DNA of 35,596 bases from Synechococcaceae bacterium WBB_10_009 (GCA_010030955.1 RHBP01000001.1:1-35596); one strand, 5' to 3'. Shown: positions 13,374 to 20,955, numbered from the stretch's first letter. Notes: generated from the sequence alone by a model not told the origin. Numbers and translations: made by a program.

Positions 13374-14572
13374 AGCTCACGCCAACCCCCACCTTGCGGA
13401 TCCCCATGAACCGCCCCCTGGCCCTGGGCACCGCCGTGCTGATGGCCGTTGGCCTGGCATCAACCACCGCCCGTGCCCAGCAGGCCCAGCCCCCGCAGCC
13501 ACAACCGCCGCTGGAGCCGTTTCGAGGTGTCACCGGCACCGGCACGGTGGAGCCCGGCCTGTTTCCCCTGCGCCGCACAGGCCTGCGCTTGGAGCCGATG
13601 CGCGAGGCGGCCAGCGCGTTTCTCGACGCGCTGACGCCGGCCCAACGGGCGCAGACCCAATTCCCCCTGCACAGCGATGTGCGCCGGCGGTGGAACAACG
13701 TGTCTTCGGCGCCGCGTTTCGGGCTCTCCTATGCGGAGATGTCAGCGGTGCAACGGCAACGGGCCGATGGCCTGCTGCGGGCGTTTCTCTCGGCCGAGGG
13801 ATACCGCCAGAGCAAAGCGATCATGTTGATCAACGGCTACCTGGCGGAGGCCACGGGCAACAGCACCCGCTACGGGGCCGATCAGTTTTGGATCACCGTC
13901 TTCGGAACACCCTCCCAGACGGAGCCCTGGGCCTGGCGCCTGGAGGGGCATCACCTGGTGCTGTTCGTCTCCGTGGTGGGTGATCAGGTGGTGATGACCC
14001 CCACCTTCATGGGCGCAGAACCCACGCGCATTCCCAGCGGCATCCACCGCGGGGTGAGTGTGATGGGCCGTGAGGAGGCCGCCGGTCGCGCCCTGATCCA
14101 ATCGCTCAGCCCGGCCCAAAACCGCCAGGCGCAGCTCAGCGCCAACAAACAGGGGAGCGACATCCTCACCGAGGCCTACAAAGACAACGCCGTTGTGCCC
14201 CCCGCGGGGATCAGTGCCCAGCAACTCTCCAGCCGCCAACGGCAACTGTTGCTCGCGGTTGTCAAAAGCTATGCCGATCAATACCGCCAGGAGCTATCCG
14301 CGCAACGGCTGCGCGAGGTGGAGCGCCACCTGGATCACACCCGCTTTGCCTGGATCGGCCGAAACGGCGCCGACGCACCGATCTACTACCGCATCCAAAG
14401 CCCGGTGGTGCTGATCGAATTCGACCAGCAACGGGCGGTGTCGCTGCCCGGCGACCCCAACACCCCCCTGCGCACCCACGTGCACACGGTGGTGCGCACC
14501 CCCAATGGCAACGATTACGGCGCCGACCTGCTGCGCCAACACCTGCTGGAGCACCACCGCAGCAGCCCCTGA
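13370..14572 (+). CDS. DUF3500 family secreted protein
   Basis: A 400-aa protein with a signal peptide (about 13-36, ASTTARAQQ). The DUF3500 features are the helical MREAASAFLDALTPAQRAQT, WNNVSSAPRFGLSYAEMSA, and the central WRLEGHHLVLFVSVVGDQVV with TPTFMGAEPTRI. The C-terminal third contains IYYRIQSPVVLIEFDQQRAV and THVHTVVRTPNGNDYGADLL, which supplies several His residues. The family's function is unknown. It ends the four-gene operon, and its stop directly abuts the stop of an opposing gene (TGATCA) inside a hairpin. Confidence 0.88.
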   Translation: MKLTPTPTLRIPMNRPLALGTAVLMAVGLASTTARAQQAQPPQPQPPLEPFRGVTGTGTVEPGLFPLRRTGLRLEPMREAASAFLDALTPAQRAQTQFPLHSDVRRRWNNVSSAPRFGLSYAEMSAVQRQRADGLLRAFLSAEGYRQSKAIMLINGYLAEATGNSTRYGADQFWITVFGTPSQTEPWAWRLEGHHLVLFVSVVGDQVVMTPTFMGAEPTRIPSGIHRGVSVMGREEAAGRALIQSLSPAQNRQAQLSANKQGSDILTEAYKDNAVVPPAGISAQQLSSRQRQLLLAVVKSYADQYRQELSAQRLREVERHLDHTRFAWIGRNGADAPIYYRIQSPVVLIEFDQQRAVSLPGDPNTPLRTHVHTVVRTPNGNDYGADLLRQHLLEHHRSSP

Positions 14573-14585
14573 TCAGCCCAGGGGC
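14565..14585. terminator. Bidirectional hairpin over two abutting stop codons
   Basis: GCCCCTG (14565-14571) pairs with CAGGGGC (14579-14585). The DUF3500 stop and the opposing stop (TGATCA) lie in its arm and loop. No T-tract. Confidence 0.5.
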
Positions 14586-14962
14586 ACGTACTGCAGCGGC
14601 TGCCGCGGCTCCTGCGCCAACTGCCACACCCCTGAGGCGATCTGCCGCAAGCCCTGCAGCAGCGCCGCCGTGTCACCGCTGTTCAACCAGGCGGCCTTCA
14701 GGGCCGGCAGCTGCTCCTGCAGCGCCTCGATCGGCACGGTGATCAGCAGCAGGCTCTGGTCCGCCGCGGCCCGCCGCAGGGGGCCCTGGTCGCTGCGCTG
14801 CCACACCCGCATCAGCAGGTCGAGGGCCAGCTGATGGCCCACCGCACCGGGATCGGCATCGGGGGCCAGCGGTTCCCGCAGGGATTTGCCCTGCAGGGGC
14901 AGCGCTCGCCCCTCCCCCTGCTCCAGCAGAGCCAGGGCAATCAGGTAGGGGGCGTCAGCCAT
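14573..14962 (-). CDS. Conserved-looking hypothetical protein downstream of thiD
   Basis: A 129-aa, largely helical protein starting MADAPYLIALALLEQGEGRA. It continues with GHQLALDLLMRVWQRSDQGP and LLLITVPIEALQEQLPALKA, a well-behaved soluble sequence. The start overlaps the 3' end of thiD by 8 bp, so the two are coupled and it is last in a five-gene minus-strand operon. I do not recognise a family. A longer frame upstream only reads thiD out of frame. Confidence 0.7.
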   Translation of the reverse strand: MADAPYLIALALLEQGEGRALPLQGKSLREPLAPDADPGAVGHQLALDLLMRVWQRSDQGPLRRAAADQSLLLITVPIEALQEQLPALKAAWLNSGDTAALLQGLRQIASGVWQLAQEPRQPLQYVPLG

Positions 14963-15761
14963 GGGCCTCGAGCAAGGGATGCCAGTGACACAGTGGACCC
15001 TGGCCGGCCCCGATGGCCAGCGCATGGCGCAGGCCCCCCTCCACATAGGCCTTCGCCGCCTGCACCGCCTCGAGCAGCGGCAGCCCCCGGGCCCGCCCCG
15101 CCGTGATCGCCGCCCCGAGGGTGCAGCCGCTGCCATGGGTGTGGGGGGTGTCCACCGCGATGCTGCGCAGCCAAGTGCCTGCCCCATCCCTCGGCAGCAG
15201 GTAGTCGTGGCCGCGCAACGAGGGCAGCCCGCCCCCTTTGATCAACACCGCCGCCGGCCCCAGCTCCAGCAGCAGGGCGGCGGCGCGCTCCACCGCAGCG
15301 GCATCGTCGAGCCCATCGCCACCGCCCAGGAGCCGAGCCTCGTGCAGGTTGGGGGTGATCAGCTCGGCCTGGGGCAGCAGCAGCTGGCGGTAGGCCTCGA
15401 TGGCGTCGGCCTCCAGCAACGGCGAGCCGGCGCGGGACACCATCACCGGATCGATCAGCTTGGGCAGCGCCAGGGGCTCGAGGGCAGCGGCGGTGGCCTC
15501 GATCAGGCCGCGGTTGAGCAGCATGCCCGTCTTGATGGCAGCCACCGGCAGGTCGCCGCAGACCGCCTCCACCTGGGCCAGCACGGACGCGGGCGGCAGC
15601 GGGTCGACCCGCGTCACCCCACAGGTGTTCTGCGCCGTGACGCAGGTGATCGCCGAGCAGCCGTGCACCTGCAAGGCCAGGAAGGTTTTGAGGTCGGCCT
15701 GGATGCCGGCGCCACCACCGGAATCACTGCCACCGATCGTCAGGGCGATCGCGGGGGGCAT
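14955..15761 (-). CDS. thiD: Hydroxymethylpyrimidine (phosphate) kinase
   Basis: A 268-aa ribokinase-fold enzyme. It shows MPPAIALTIGGSDSGGGAGI at the N terminus, QADLKTFLALQVHGCSAITC, the VTAQNT motif, the KTGML motif, DPVMVSRAGSPLL, and the anion-hole and catalytic region HTHGSGCTLGAAIT near residue 220. ThiD phosphorylates HMP and HMP-P for thiamin synthesis. The start at 15761 fits the family's N terminus; an ATG ten codons upstream (15791) is possible. It overlaps the zinc-ribbon gene upstream by 38 bp and the hypothetical gene downstream by 8 bp. Confidence 0.93.
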   Translation of the reverse strand: MPPAIALTIGGSDSGGGAGIQADLKTFLALQVHGCSAITCVTAQNTCGVTRVDPLPPASVLAQVEAVCGDLPVAAIKTGMLLNRGLIEATAAALEPLALPKLIDPVMVSRAGSPLLEADAIEAYRQLLLPQAELITPNLHEARLLGGGDGLDDAAAVERAAALLLELGPAAVLIKGGGLPSLRGHDYLLPRDGAGTWLRSIAVDTPHTHGSGCTLGAAITAGRARGLPLLEAVQAAKAYVEGGLRHALAIGAGQGPLCHWHPLLEAHG

Positions 15762-15984
15762 CCAAGCGGGGCAGCTCACGGAATCCTGCATCAACCGCCG
15801 CCAGCGCCGCCGCCACGCCCACCACCGCCAGCAGCAGCCAGCGCCAGGGGAAGCGCCCCTGGGCCAAAACGGGGCGCCCCCGCCGCCTGGCACCCAGCGG
15901 CGTGCCGCAGCGGCCGCACACCAGCCGCCCCGCCAGGCTGCGATCCGCCCGCACCGATCCGCTGCCGCAACGGGGGCACGCCAC
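15724..15984 (-). CDS. Zinc-ribbon membrane protein
   Basis: An 86-aa protein. Two CxxC knuckles near the N terminus (ACPRCGSGSV and LVCGRCGTPLG) form a zinc ribbon, followed by a basic region and one transmembrane helix (WRWLLLAVVGVAAALAAV, about 48-65). The GTG start at 15982-15984 directly follows the stop of the fibrillin-like gene. Its 3' end overlaps the start of thiD by 38 bp. Function unknown; a membrane-tethered zinc or redox adaptor is possible. Confidence 0.75.
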   Translation of the reverse strand: MACPRCGSGSVRADRSLAGRLVCGRCGTPLGARRRGRPVLAQGRFPWRWLLLAVVGVAAALAAVDAGFRELPRLDAPRDRPDDRWQ

Positions 15985-16473
15985 CTACGCCAGGCGCCAC
16001 AGGGCCAGCCCGCCGCCGCGGCCCCGGGCCGCCAGCCAGCCGCTGGCATCGCGGGCGATCAGGGCAAAAAACGGCCACCGCTGCGGGGCCGGCTCCGGCA
16101 GGGTGCGCTGCAGCAGCACCCGCCCGCCGAGGCTGAGCTGCAGCCGCTGAAAGCTGAACTGCAGCAGCGGCCGGCTCCCCTGCAGGCGGCCCAGCCCGGA
16201 AAACCGCAACTCCACGGGGCCGAGCGTGACGGCATTGCTGAGGGCGAGCGCGCCGGGGCCGCCGGCACCGGCCTCAGGGGCCGTGATCTCCAGGCGGGCC
16301 TGCACCGCCCGCAGCAACGCGCCACTGAAGGCCGAGGGCCGCGGGCTGCCCTTGGGCCACACCTGATCCAGCCGCCAGCACCCCAGCAGCTGGGGGGCCT
16401 CCAGGCCGCTGCCATGGCGGCGCACCTGGCGCTCCAACGCCAGCAACTCGGCACCGGTGGGCAGGGCGCTCAT
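15985..16473 (-). CDS. Plastid-lipid-associated/fibrillin-like protein (tentative)
   Basis: A 162-aa protein starting MSALPTGAELLALERQVRRH. The segment LLGCWRLDQVWPKG resembles the opening strand of PAP/fibrillin lipocalin-like domains, and the end (SGWLAARGRGGGLALWRLA) resembles their closing strands. PAP/fibrillin proteins associate with thylakoid lipids and plastoglobule-like bodies. The match was read from pattern only. The ATG overlaps the methyltransferase stop (ATGA), and the stop abuts the zinc-ribbon start, so all three are likely co-translated. Confidence 0.5.
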   Translation of the reverse strand: MSALPTGAELLALERQVRRHGSGLEAPQLLGCWRLDQVWPKGSPRPSAFSGALLRAVQARLEITAPEAGAGGPGALALSNAVTLGPVELRFSGLGRLQGSRPLLQFSFQRLQLSLGGRVLLQRTLPEPAPQRWPFFALIARDASGWLAARGRGGGLALWRLA

Positions 16474-17120
16474 TCGGGCTTGGTGGCGATCACGGCAAAG
16501 AAGGGGTCGCCGGCGCCCCCCACCAGCCCCTTCCACCCCTTGGCCCGGGTGGATTCCGCCACGATCTCCGGCTTGGGCCAGCCCTGGGCCATCAACACCT
16601 CCGCCACGTAGGCGAGGTGATCCCTATCGCTGCCGTCGGCCCACACCTGCGGGGCCTTGGTGAAAAACATGCGGTTGGAGAAGGCCACGATCAGCTGCCC
16701 CCCGGGCCGGGTGATCCGCAGCAGCTCGGCGGCCACCGCCTCCGGGTATTGCAGGTACTGCCAGCCCGCCACCATCAAGCTGGCATCCACGCTGGCGCTG
16801 GGGAGGGGGATCTCCTGGTTGCGGTTGAGGTTCTGCAGCCAATGGCTATCGAGCCGGGGGTTGGCGGCCAGCTCCTTCTCGTTGAGCCCATGGCCAATCA
16901 CCCGCTCGTACACGCCGTCGTCGGGCAGGTGCGACACCCAGCTCGACATCAGATCCAGCACCACCGCCTTGCGGGGGATGCGCTCGCGGTAGAGCTGGGT
17001 GAGCCGCTCGCGGAAGGCGTCGTCGAGGTGCTGCACGAAGCGGGGCTCGGCATAGAACAGCTGGTCGTCGCTGCTGTCCCACTTGCGGCGCTGCGCCTCG
17101 CTGAGCACCGAAACCGCCAC
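16470..17120 (-). CDS. SAM-dependent methyltransferase-like protein with unusual motif I
   Basis: A protein of about 216 aa. The Rossmann-fold region has AVVLDLMSSWVSHLPDDGVY where ordinary enzymes carry D-x-G-x-G-x-G, then SVDASLMVAGWQYLQYPEAV and LLRITRPGGQLIVAFSNRMF, which are clear class I post-motif segments. The DLMSSWVSHLP variant is characteristic of a methyltransferase-like group in cyanobacteria and plastids, whose substrate is unknown. Start codons are ambiguous: GTG at 17120 or 17108. It leads the five-gene operon ending at 14573. Confidence 0.8.
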   Translation of the reverse strand: MAVSVLSEAQRRKWDSSDDQLFYAEPRFVQHLDDAFRERLTQLYRERIPRKAVVLDLMSSWVSHLPDDGVYERVIGHGLNEKELAANPRLDSHWLQNLNRNQEIPLPSASVDASLMVAGWQYLQYPEAVAAELLRITRPGGQLIVAFSNRMFFTKAPQVWADGSDRDHLAYVAEVLMAQGWPKPEIVAESTRAKGWKGLVGGAGDPFFAVIATKPE

Positions 17121-17164
17121 CGCCCGCTTGCAAACGGCGCTGACCCTAACGGGCCAGACTGGCC

Positions 17165-18379
17165 ATGGCCGATGGCTCCGCAGCAACCATGGCTGAGCAG
17201 CAGCGGAGCAGCGACCTAGCGATCATCGGCGCCGGCGCGGCCGGTTGTGCCCTGGCGGCCGCCCTGCGCCTGCGGGGCTGGGGCGGCTCGATCCAGCTGC
17301 TGGAGATCGGGCGCGGGCCGGGGGGGCGCACGGCCACCCGCCGCTCCCGCCGCGATGCCGGGCTGGCCATCAACCACGGCGCGCCGCTGTTCAACATCGG
17401 CGGCGATCCGGAGCCATGGCTGCTGGATCCCCTGCGGCGCGGCGGCTGGATTGAGCCGTTCAACGGCGCCATCCACAGCCTCGATGGCAACGGCCACCTT
17501 GGCCCCACCATCGACGACGGCTTCAGCAGCGGCCGCCTGTGGCAGGGCCGCGGCGGCATGGAGCAGCTGTGCCGCGGTCTGCTGGATCTGGCCCAGGGCC
17601 AGGCGGGCCACACCGAGCTGCAGGTGGGCTGCCTGGTACGCCACCTGCAGCCCCAGCCCGACGGCTGGGCCCTCACCGACCCCGACGGCCAGCCGCTGCT
17701 GCACTGCCGCTGGCTGGTGGTGAGCGGCACCCTGCTGGCCCACCCCCGCTGCCAGCGGGTGTTCGGCTGGAGCGATGTGCCCCTGCGGAGCGCCGCGGCC
17801 CAACTGCAGGATCCACAGCTGCTGGAGGCCTGCGGTGCCCTGGCCGCCAGCGGCTCCCAGGCCAGCAGCAACCTGCTGCTCACCCTGCCGGCCGAGGCGA
17901 CAGAGCCCTGGCGGCAGCAACCCTGGAGGCTGCTGCAGTTCACGCCGGCGGCCCAAGGGCGCTGGGGGCTGCGGCGGGTGTCGCTGCAGCCGCAGGGCGA
18001 CCAGCGCCTGGCGGTGGTGGCGGAATCCAGCGCCGCCTTCGCCGAGCGCCATCTGCACGTGTACGGCTCCCGCTCCTCCGCCGGCCAACTGCTGGGGGCC
18101 GCACCGCAGGCCGGGGCGGAGGCTGCGGTGCTGGAGCAGCTGGCGCAGGCCCTGGCGGATGCCCTGCAGCTGCCCACCGCCGCGGGGGATCGGCAGTTGA
18201 TGCGCTGGGGGGCCGCCTTCCCCCAAGCGCCAGGCCTGGAGGCCCACCTGCAACTCTGCCCCGCCAGCCGCATCGGCTTCTGCGGCGATGCCGTGGCGGG
18301 GAATGGCTTCGGGCGCGTGGAAGGGGCCCTGCGCAGCGCCGAAGCCCTGGCGGAGCGCCTGCTGACGGAGCAGCTGTAG
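17165..18379 (+). CDS. FAD-dependent amine oxidase-like (renalase-like) protein
   Basis: A 404-aa flavoprotein. The dinucleotide-binding motif SDLAIIGAGAAGCALAAALR begins near residue 16, followed by LLEIGRGPGGRTATRRS, the typical GG-R-x-A/S-T of amine-oxidase and renalase-like proteins. Near the C terminus is RIGFCGDAVAGNGFGRVEGA, the closing FAD motif. The substrate is unknown. ATG at 17165 is used; an internal ATG at 17189 would also preserve the motif. It lacks the Cys pattern of sulfide:quinone oxidoreductase. A TAT-N4-ATA operator candidate lies 8 bp after its stop. Confidence 0.85.
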   Translation: MADGSAATMAEQQRSSDLAIIGAGAAGCALAAALRLRGWGGSIQLLEIGRGPGGRTATRRSRRDAGLAINHGAPLFNIGGDPEPWLLDPLRRGGWIEPFNGAIHSLDGNGHLGPTIDDGFSSGRLWQGRGGMEQLCRGLLDLAQGQAGHTELQVGCLVRHLQPQPDGWALTDPDGQPLLHCRWLVVSGTLLAHPRCQRVFGWSDVPLRSAAAQLQDPQLLEACGALAASGSQASSNLLLTLPAEATEPWRQQPWRLLQFTPAAQGRWGLRRVSLQPQGDQRLAVVAESSAAFAERHLHVYGSRSSAGQLLGAAPQAGAEAAVLEQLAQALADALQLPTAAGDRQLMRWGAAFPQAPGLEAHLQLCPASRIGFCGDAVAGNGFGRVEGALRSAEALAERLLTEQL

Positions 18380-18386
18380 CTATGCG

Positions 18387-18400
18387 GCTATGCTCATAGC
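18387..18400. promoter_or_regulatory. ArsR-type operator candidate 1
   Basis: GCTATGCTCATAGC is a near-perfect palindrome (GCTATG-CT-CATAGC) of the form TAT-N4-ATA. It lies 17 bp before the DUF302 start. The same pattern recurs upstream of arsR and upstream of the persulfide dioxygenase gene. A direct GCTATGC copy lies 8 bp upstream. Confidence 0.6.
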
Positions 18401-18416
18401 AGCTGATCCGCATACC

Positions 18417-18804
18417 ATGCTCCATGCCCGCACCAGCGGCCGCAGCCACGCCGAGGCCTGCGCCCAGCTGGAGGCCAGCTGCCGACGCCACGGCTACGGC
18501 GTGCTCGCCACCAGCTTCGACGGCCGCCCGATCAAGCTCGACGGCAACCCCGCGCACCCGTCCGCGCATCTGCCACCCCGGGCACGCCGCCGCGATCCTG
18601 GCGGCCGATCCGCTGCTGGCCGCGGCCCTGCCCTGCCGCATCGCCGTGAGCAACAGCAACGGCACCACCCGCCTGAGCATGCTCTCGCCGCAACAGCTGC
18701 TGGCCGGCCTCAGCGGCGACAGCCCCGGGGCCGCCGCACACCAGGCCACCGCCGCCCAGGTGGAGGCCGAAACCCTGGCGATCCTCAACGAGGCCGCCGG
18801 CTGA
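18417..18804 (+). pseudogene. Frameshifted DUF302 family gene
   Basis: From ATG 18417 the frame reads MLHARTSGRSHAEACAQLEA and then CRRHGYGVLATSFDG, a DUF302 N terminus. The family's second half (ICHPGHAAAILAADPLL, then ALPCRIAVSNSNGTTRLSML) is found in the +1 frame, ending at the TGA at 18802. The switch falls between about 18536 and 18568 and fits one extra base or two missing bases. DUF302 proteins often accompany sulfur and metal stress genes. Either the gene is inactive, a programmed shift exists, or it is a sequencing error. Its stop abuts the arsR stop (TGATCA). Confidence 0.75.
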
Positions 18805-19152
18805 TCAGCGAGCCGGGCCGGCGCTCACCACCTGCAGCTGAGCCTCCAGCCGCTGCTTGAGGCGGCTCTGCACCAGATGGCAAAGCTCATCCACCAGGTC
18901 TCCATCGGCCTGCCAGATGGTGCGGGCCCCCTCCCGTTCACAGCGCACCAGGCCCGCGCGCTGCAGCTGGCCCAGCTGGCGGCTGATGTGCGACTGGGAA
19001 AAGCCCGTGGCGCTGATCAGGCTGGCCACGTCGGTGGGGCCGTGCCGGAGCTGGCAGAGCAGCTGCAGCCGCGCCGGCTCACTGAGCAGACGGAAGAACT
19101 GGCTGTACTCCTCGAGCAGCTCGGGGGAGGGCGTCGGACCCGGCGATCCCAT
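18805..19152 (-). CDS. ArsR-family repressor, possible SqrR/BigR-type sulfur sensor
   Basis: A 115-aa winged-helix protein: FRLLSEPARLQLLCQLRHG, then the recognition helix FSQSHISRQLGQLQRAGLVR and the wing CEREGARTIWQADGD. Cys33 (in the helix after SEPARL) and Cys91 (DELCHLVQSRL in the last helix) fall where persulfide-sensing SqrR/BigR proteins have their reactive pair; Cys71 is extra. No arsenic-type CxC in the recognition helix is present. I infer sensing of persulfides because its divergent and neighbouring genes handle reactive sulfur. It is divergent from the methyltransferase gene across a TAT-N4-ATA palindrome. Confidence 0.88.
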   Translation of the reverse strand: MGSPGPTPSPELLEEYSQFFRLLSEPARLQLLCQLRHGPTDVASLISATGFSQSHISRQLGQLQRAGLVRCEREGARTIWQADGDLVDELCHLVQSRLKQRLEAQLQVVSAGPAR

Positions 19153-19160
19153 AACAATGG

Positions 19161-19174
19161 CCTATGCCGATAGC
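19161..19174. promoter_or_regulatory. ArsR-type operator candidate 2
   Basis: CCTATGCCGATAGC has the TAT-N4-ATA core (CTAT/ATAG arms). It is 9 bp upstream of the arsR start and 7 bp upstream of the divergent methyltransferase start, an ideal place for autoregulation. Confidence 0.6.
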
Positions 19175-19180
19175 CGCATT

Positions 19181-19813
19181 ATGCCCAGCCCGTCAGCCCC
19201 GGATCCACGCCAGTTTTGGGACAACCGCTACGCCGAAGCGGCCTACGCCTACGGCGACCAACCCAACGACTTCCTGCGTGAGCAGGCCAGCGGGCTGGCC
19301 GCCGGCGATGCGCTCTGCCTGGCGGAGGGCCAGGGCCGCAACGGCATTCACCTGGCCGCGCTGGGCCATCGGGTGACCCTCCAGGACCTCAGCCCCGTGG
19401 GGCTGGAGCGGGCCCGCGACCTGGCGCAACGGCGCGGCGTTTCGGTGCAGACCCTCTGCTGCGACCTGGCGGACTTCCAGCCGCCCGCGGAGAGCGCCGA
19501 CCTGGTGGTGGCGATCTGGATGCACCTGCCACCGCCCCTGCGGGCCCGGGTGCACCGCAGCGCCGTGGAGAGCCTGCGCCCCGGCGGGCACCTGATCCTG
19601 GAGGCCTACACCCCACGCCAACTGGCCCTCGGCACCGGCGGGCCGCCCAGCCTGGATCTGCTGATCGAGCCCCAGACCCTGGCCCAGGAGCTGCAGGGCC
19701 TGGAGTGGCTGGTGCTGGAGGAGCGCCAGCGCCCGATCACCGAGGGGCCCTACCACCGGGGCACCAGCGCCGTGGTCCAGGCCCATGGCGTGAAGCCGCT
19801 TATGCGTGTATAG
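19181..19813 (+). CDS. TehB-like SAM-dependent methyltransferase
   Basis: A 210-aa class I methyltransferase. The N terminus FWDNRYAEAAYAYGDQPNDF is typical of the TehB/thiol-methyltransferase-like group, with motif I ALCLAEGQGRNGIHLAALGH (GEGRN-type), VTLQDLSPVGLERA, LCCDLADF and VVAIWMHLPPPLRARV. Related enzymes methylate tellurite, selenite or thiols; the neighbourhood suggests a small sulfur or metalloid substrate, which is inference. The TAG stop lies inside operator candidate 3, so the next promoter overlaps the gene end. Confidence 0.85.
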   Translation: MPSPSAPDPRQFWDNRYAEAAYAYGDQPNDFLREQASGLAAGDALCLAEGQGRNGIHLAALGHRVTLQDLSPVGLERARDLAQRRGVSVQTLCCDLADFQPPAESADLVVAIWMHLPPPLRARVHRSAVESLRPGGHLILEAYTPRQLALGTGGPPSLDLLIEPQTLAQELQGLEWLVLEERQRPITEGPYHRGTSAVVQAHGVKPLMRV

Positions 19814-19820
19814 TCATACA
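19807..19820. promoter_or_regulatory. ArsR-type operator candidate 3
   Basis: TGTATAGTCATACA is a palindrome with perfect 5-bp arms (TGTAT/ATACA) and a 4-nt centre, again TAT-N4-ATA. It lies 20 bp before the persulfide dioxygenase-rhodanese ATG. Confidence 0.6.
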
Positions 19821-19839
19821 AGCTTGATCCCCAGGGTCG

Positions 19840-20955
19840 ATGGCTGATCCATCCCGTGCAATCACCAGTGCAGCCGCCGGCGGCCAGCGCCTGCTGCTGC
19901 GGCAACTGTTTGACGCCGACACCGGCACCTTCACCTACCTGCTCGCCGACGTGGCCAGCGGCCAGGGGGTGCTGATCGATCCGGTGTTCGAGCAGCACGG
20001 CCGCGACCTGTCGCTGATCCGGGAGCTGGGCATCACCCTGGTGGCCTGCCTCGACACCCACGCCCACGCCGACCACGTGACCGGCAGCTGGCTGATGCAC
20101 GAGGCCACCGGCTGCGCCATCGGCCTGGCGGCGGCCGTGGGGGCCGCCAACGTGACCCTGCCGCTGCAGCACGGCGACCGCGTGGCCTTCGGCGATCGCG
20201 CCCTGGAGGTGCGCAGCACCCCGGGCCACACCGATGGCTGCATCAGCTTCGTGCTCGACGACCAATCCATGGCCTTCACCGGCGATGCGCTGCTGGTGCG
20301 GGGCTGCGGCCGCTGCGACTTCCAGCAGGGCAATGCCCACACCCTCTGGCGCTCGATCACCGAACAGCTGCTCTCCCTGCCCGAGCCGTGCCTGCTCTAC
20401 CCCGGCCACGACTACACCGGCCGCGGGGTCACCTCGGTGGCGGAGGAGAAAGCCTTCAACGCCCGCCTCGGCGGTGCCGCCACCGAGCGCGACTTCGTGG
20501 GCCACATGCAAAACATGAAGCTCCCCCACCCCCACAAAATCGCTGAGGCCTTGCCGGGCAACATGCGCTCCGGCAAACCGCGGCAGGCGGAAACCAACAG
20601 CGTCTGGGCCCCCGTGCAACGCAGCTATGCCGGTCTGCCGGAGCTGGCACCCGCCTGGGTGGCCGCCCACCTGCCGGAGCTCACGGTTCTGGATGTGCGC
20701 GCGCCCGAAGAGCTGCAGGGGCCTGATGGCCACATCAGCGGCAGCCTCAACATCCCCCTGCCGGAGCTGGAGCAGCGCCGCCAGGAGATCCCCAGCGACA
20801 GGCCTGTGGTGGTGGTCTGCCACTCCGGCAGCCGTTCGGCCCTGGCCACGCAGCAACTGCTCAAGGAGGGCATCGCCACCATCGCCAATCTGCGCGGCGG
20901 CTTGAGCCGTTGGAGCGATGAGGGCTACCCCCTGGCCGGCGCCATTGCCCTCTAA
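19840..20955 (+). CDS. Persulfide dioxygenase-rhodanese fusion (ETHE1-like)
   Basis: A 371-aa two-domain enzyme. The metallo-beta-lactamase-fold domain (about 17-245) starts LLLRQLFDADTGTFTYLLAD and has CLDTHAHADHVTGS with His74, His76, Asp78 and His79, then STPGHTDG (His130), FTGDALLVRGCGRCDF (Asp149) and YPGHDYTG (His190). These match ETHE1/PDO enzymes, which oxidise glutathione persulfide to sulfite using Fe(II). The rhodanese domain (about 265-371) has VLDVRAPEEL and the catalytic loop VVCHSGSRSA with Cys327. The fusion would pass sulfite and persulfide between sites. Sulfite would then suit the TauE/SafE exporter downstream. Confidence 0.92.
   Translation: MADPSRAITSAAAGGQRLLLRQLFDADTGTFTYLLADVASGQGVLIDPVFEQHGRDLSLIRELGITLVACLDTHAHADHVTGSWLMHEATGCAIGLAAAVGAANVTLPLQHGDRVAFGDRALEVRSTPGHTDGCISFVLDDQSMAFTGDALLVRGCGRCDFQQGNAHTLWRSITEQLLSLPEPCLLYPGHDYTGRGVTSVAEEKAFNARLGGAATERDFVGHMQNMKLPHPHKIAEALPGNMRSGKPRQAETNSVWAPVQRSYAGLPELAPAWVAAHLPELTVLDVRAPEELQGPDGHISGSLNIPLPELEQRRQEIPSDRPVVVVCHSGSRSALATQQLLKEGIATIANLRGGLSRWSDEGYPLAGAIAL

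Noticed and set aside
17146..18273. Long minus-strand frames opposite the renalase-like gene
   Set aside because: Low-complexity Arg/Ser/Pro or Gln/Gly-rich composition typical of antisense frames; the plus frame has clear FAD motifs at both ends.
17165..18379. Sulfide:quinone oxidoreductase for the sulfur module
   Set aside because: The protein has the amine-oxidase-type GG-R-T-A-T motif and lacks the catalytic Cys pattern of SQR.
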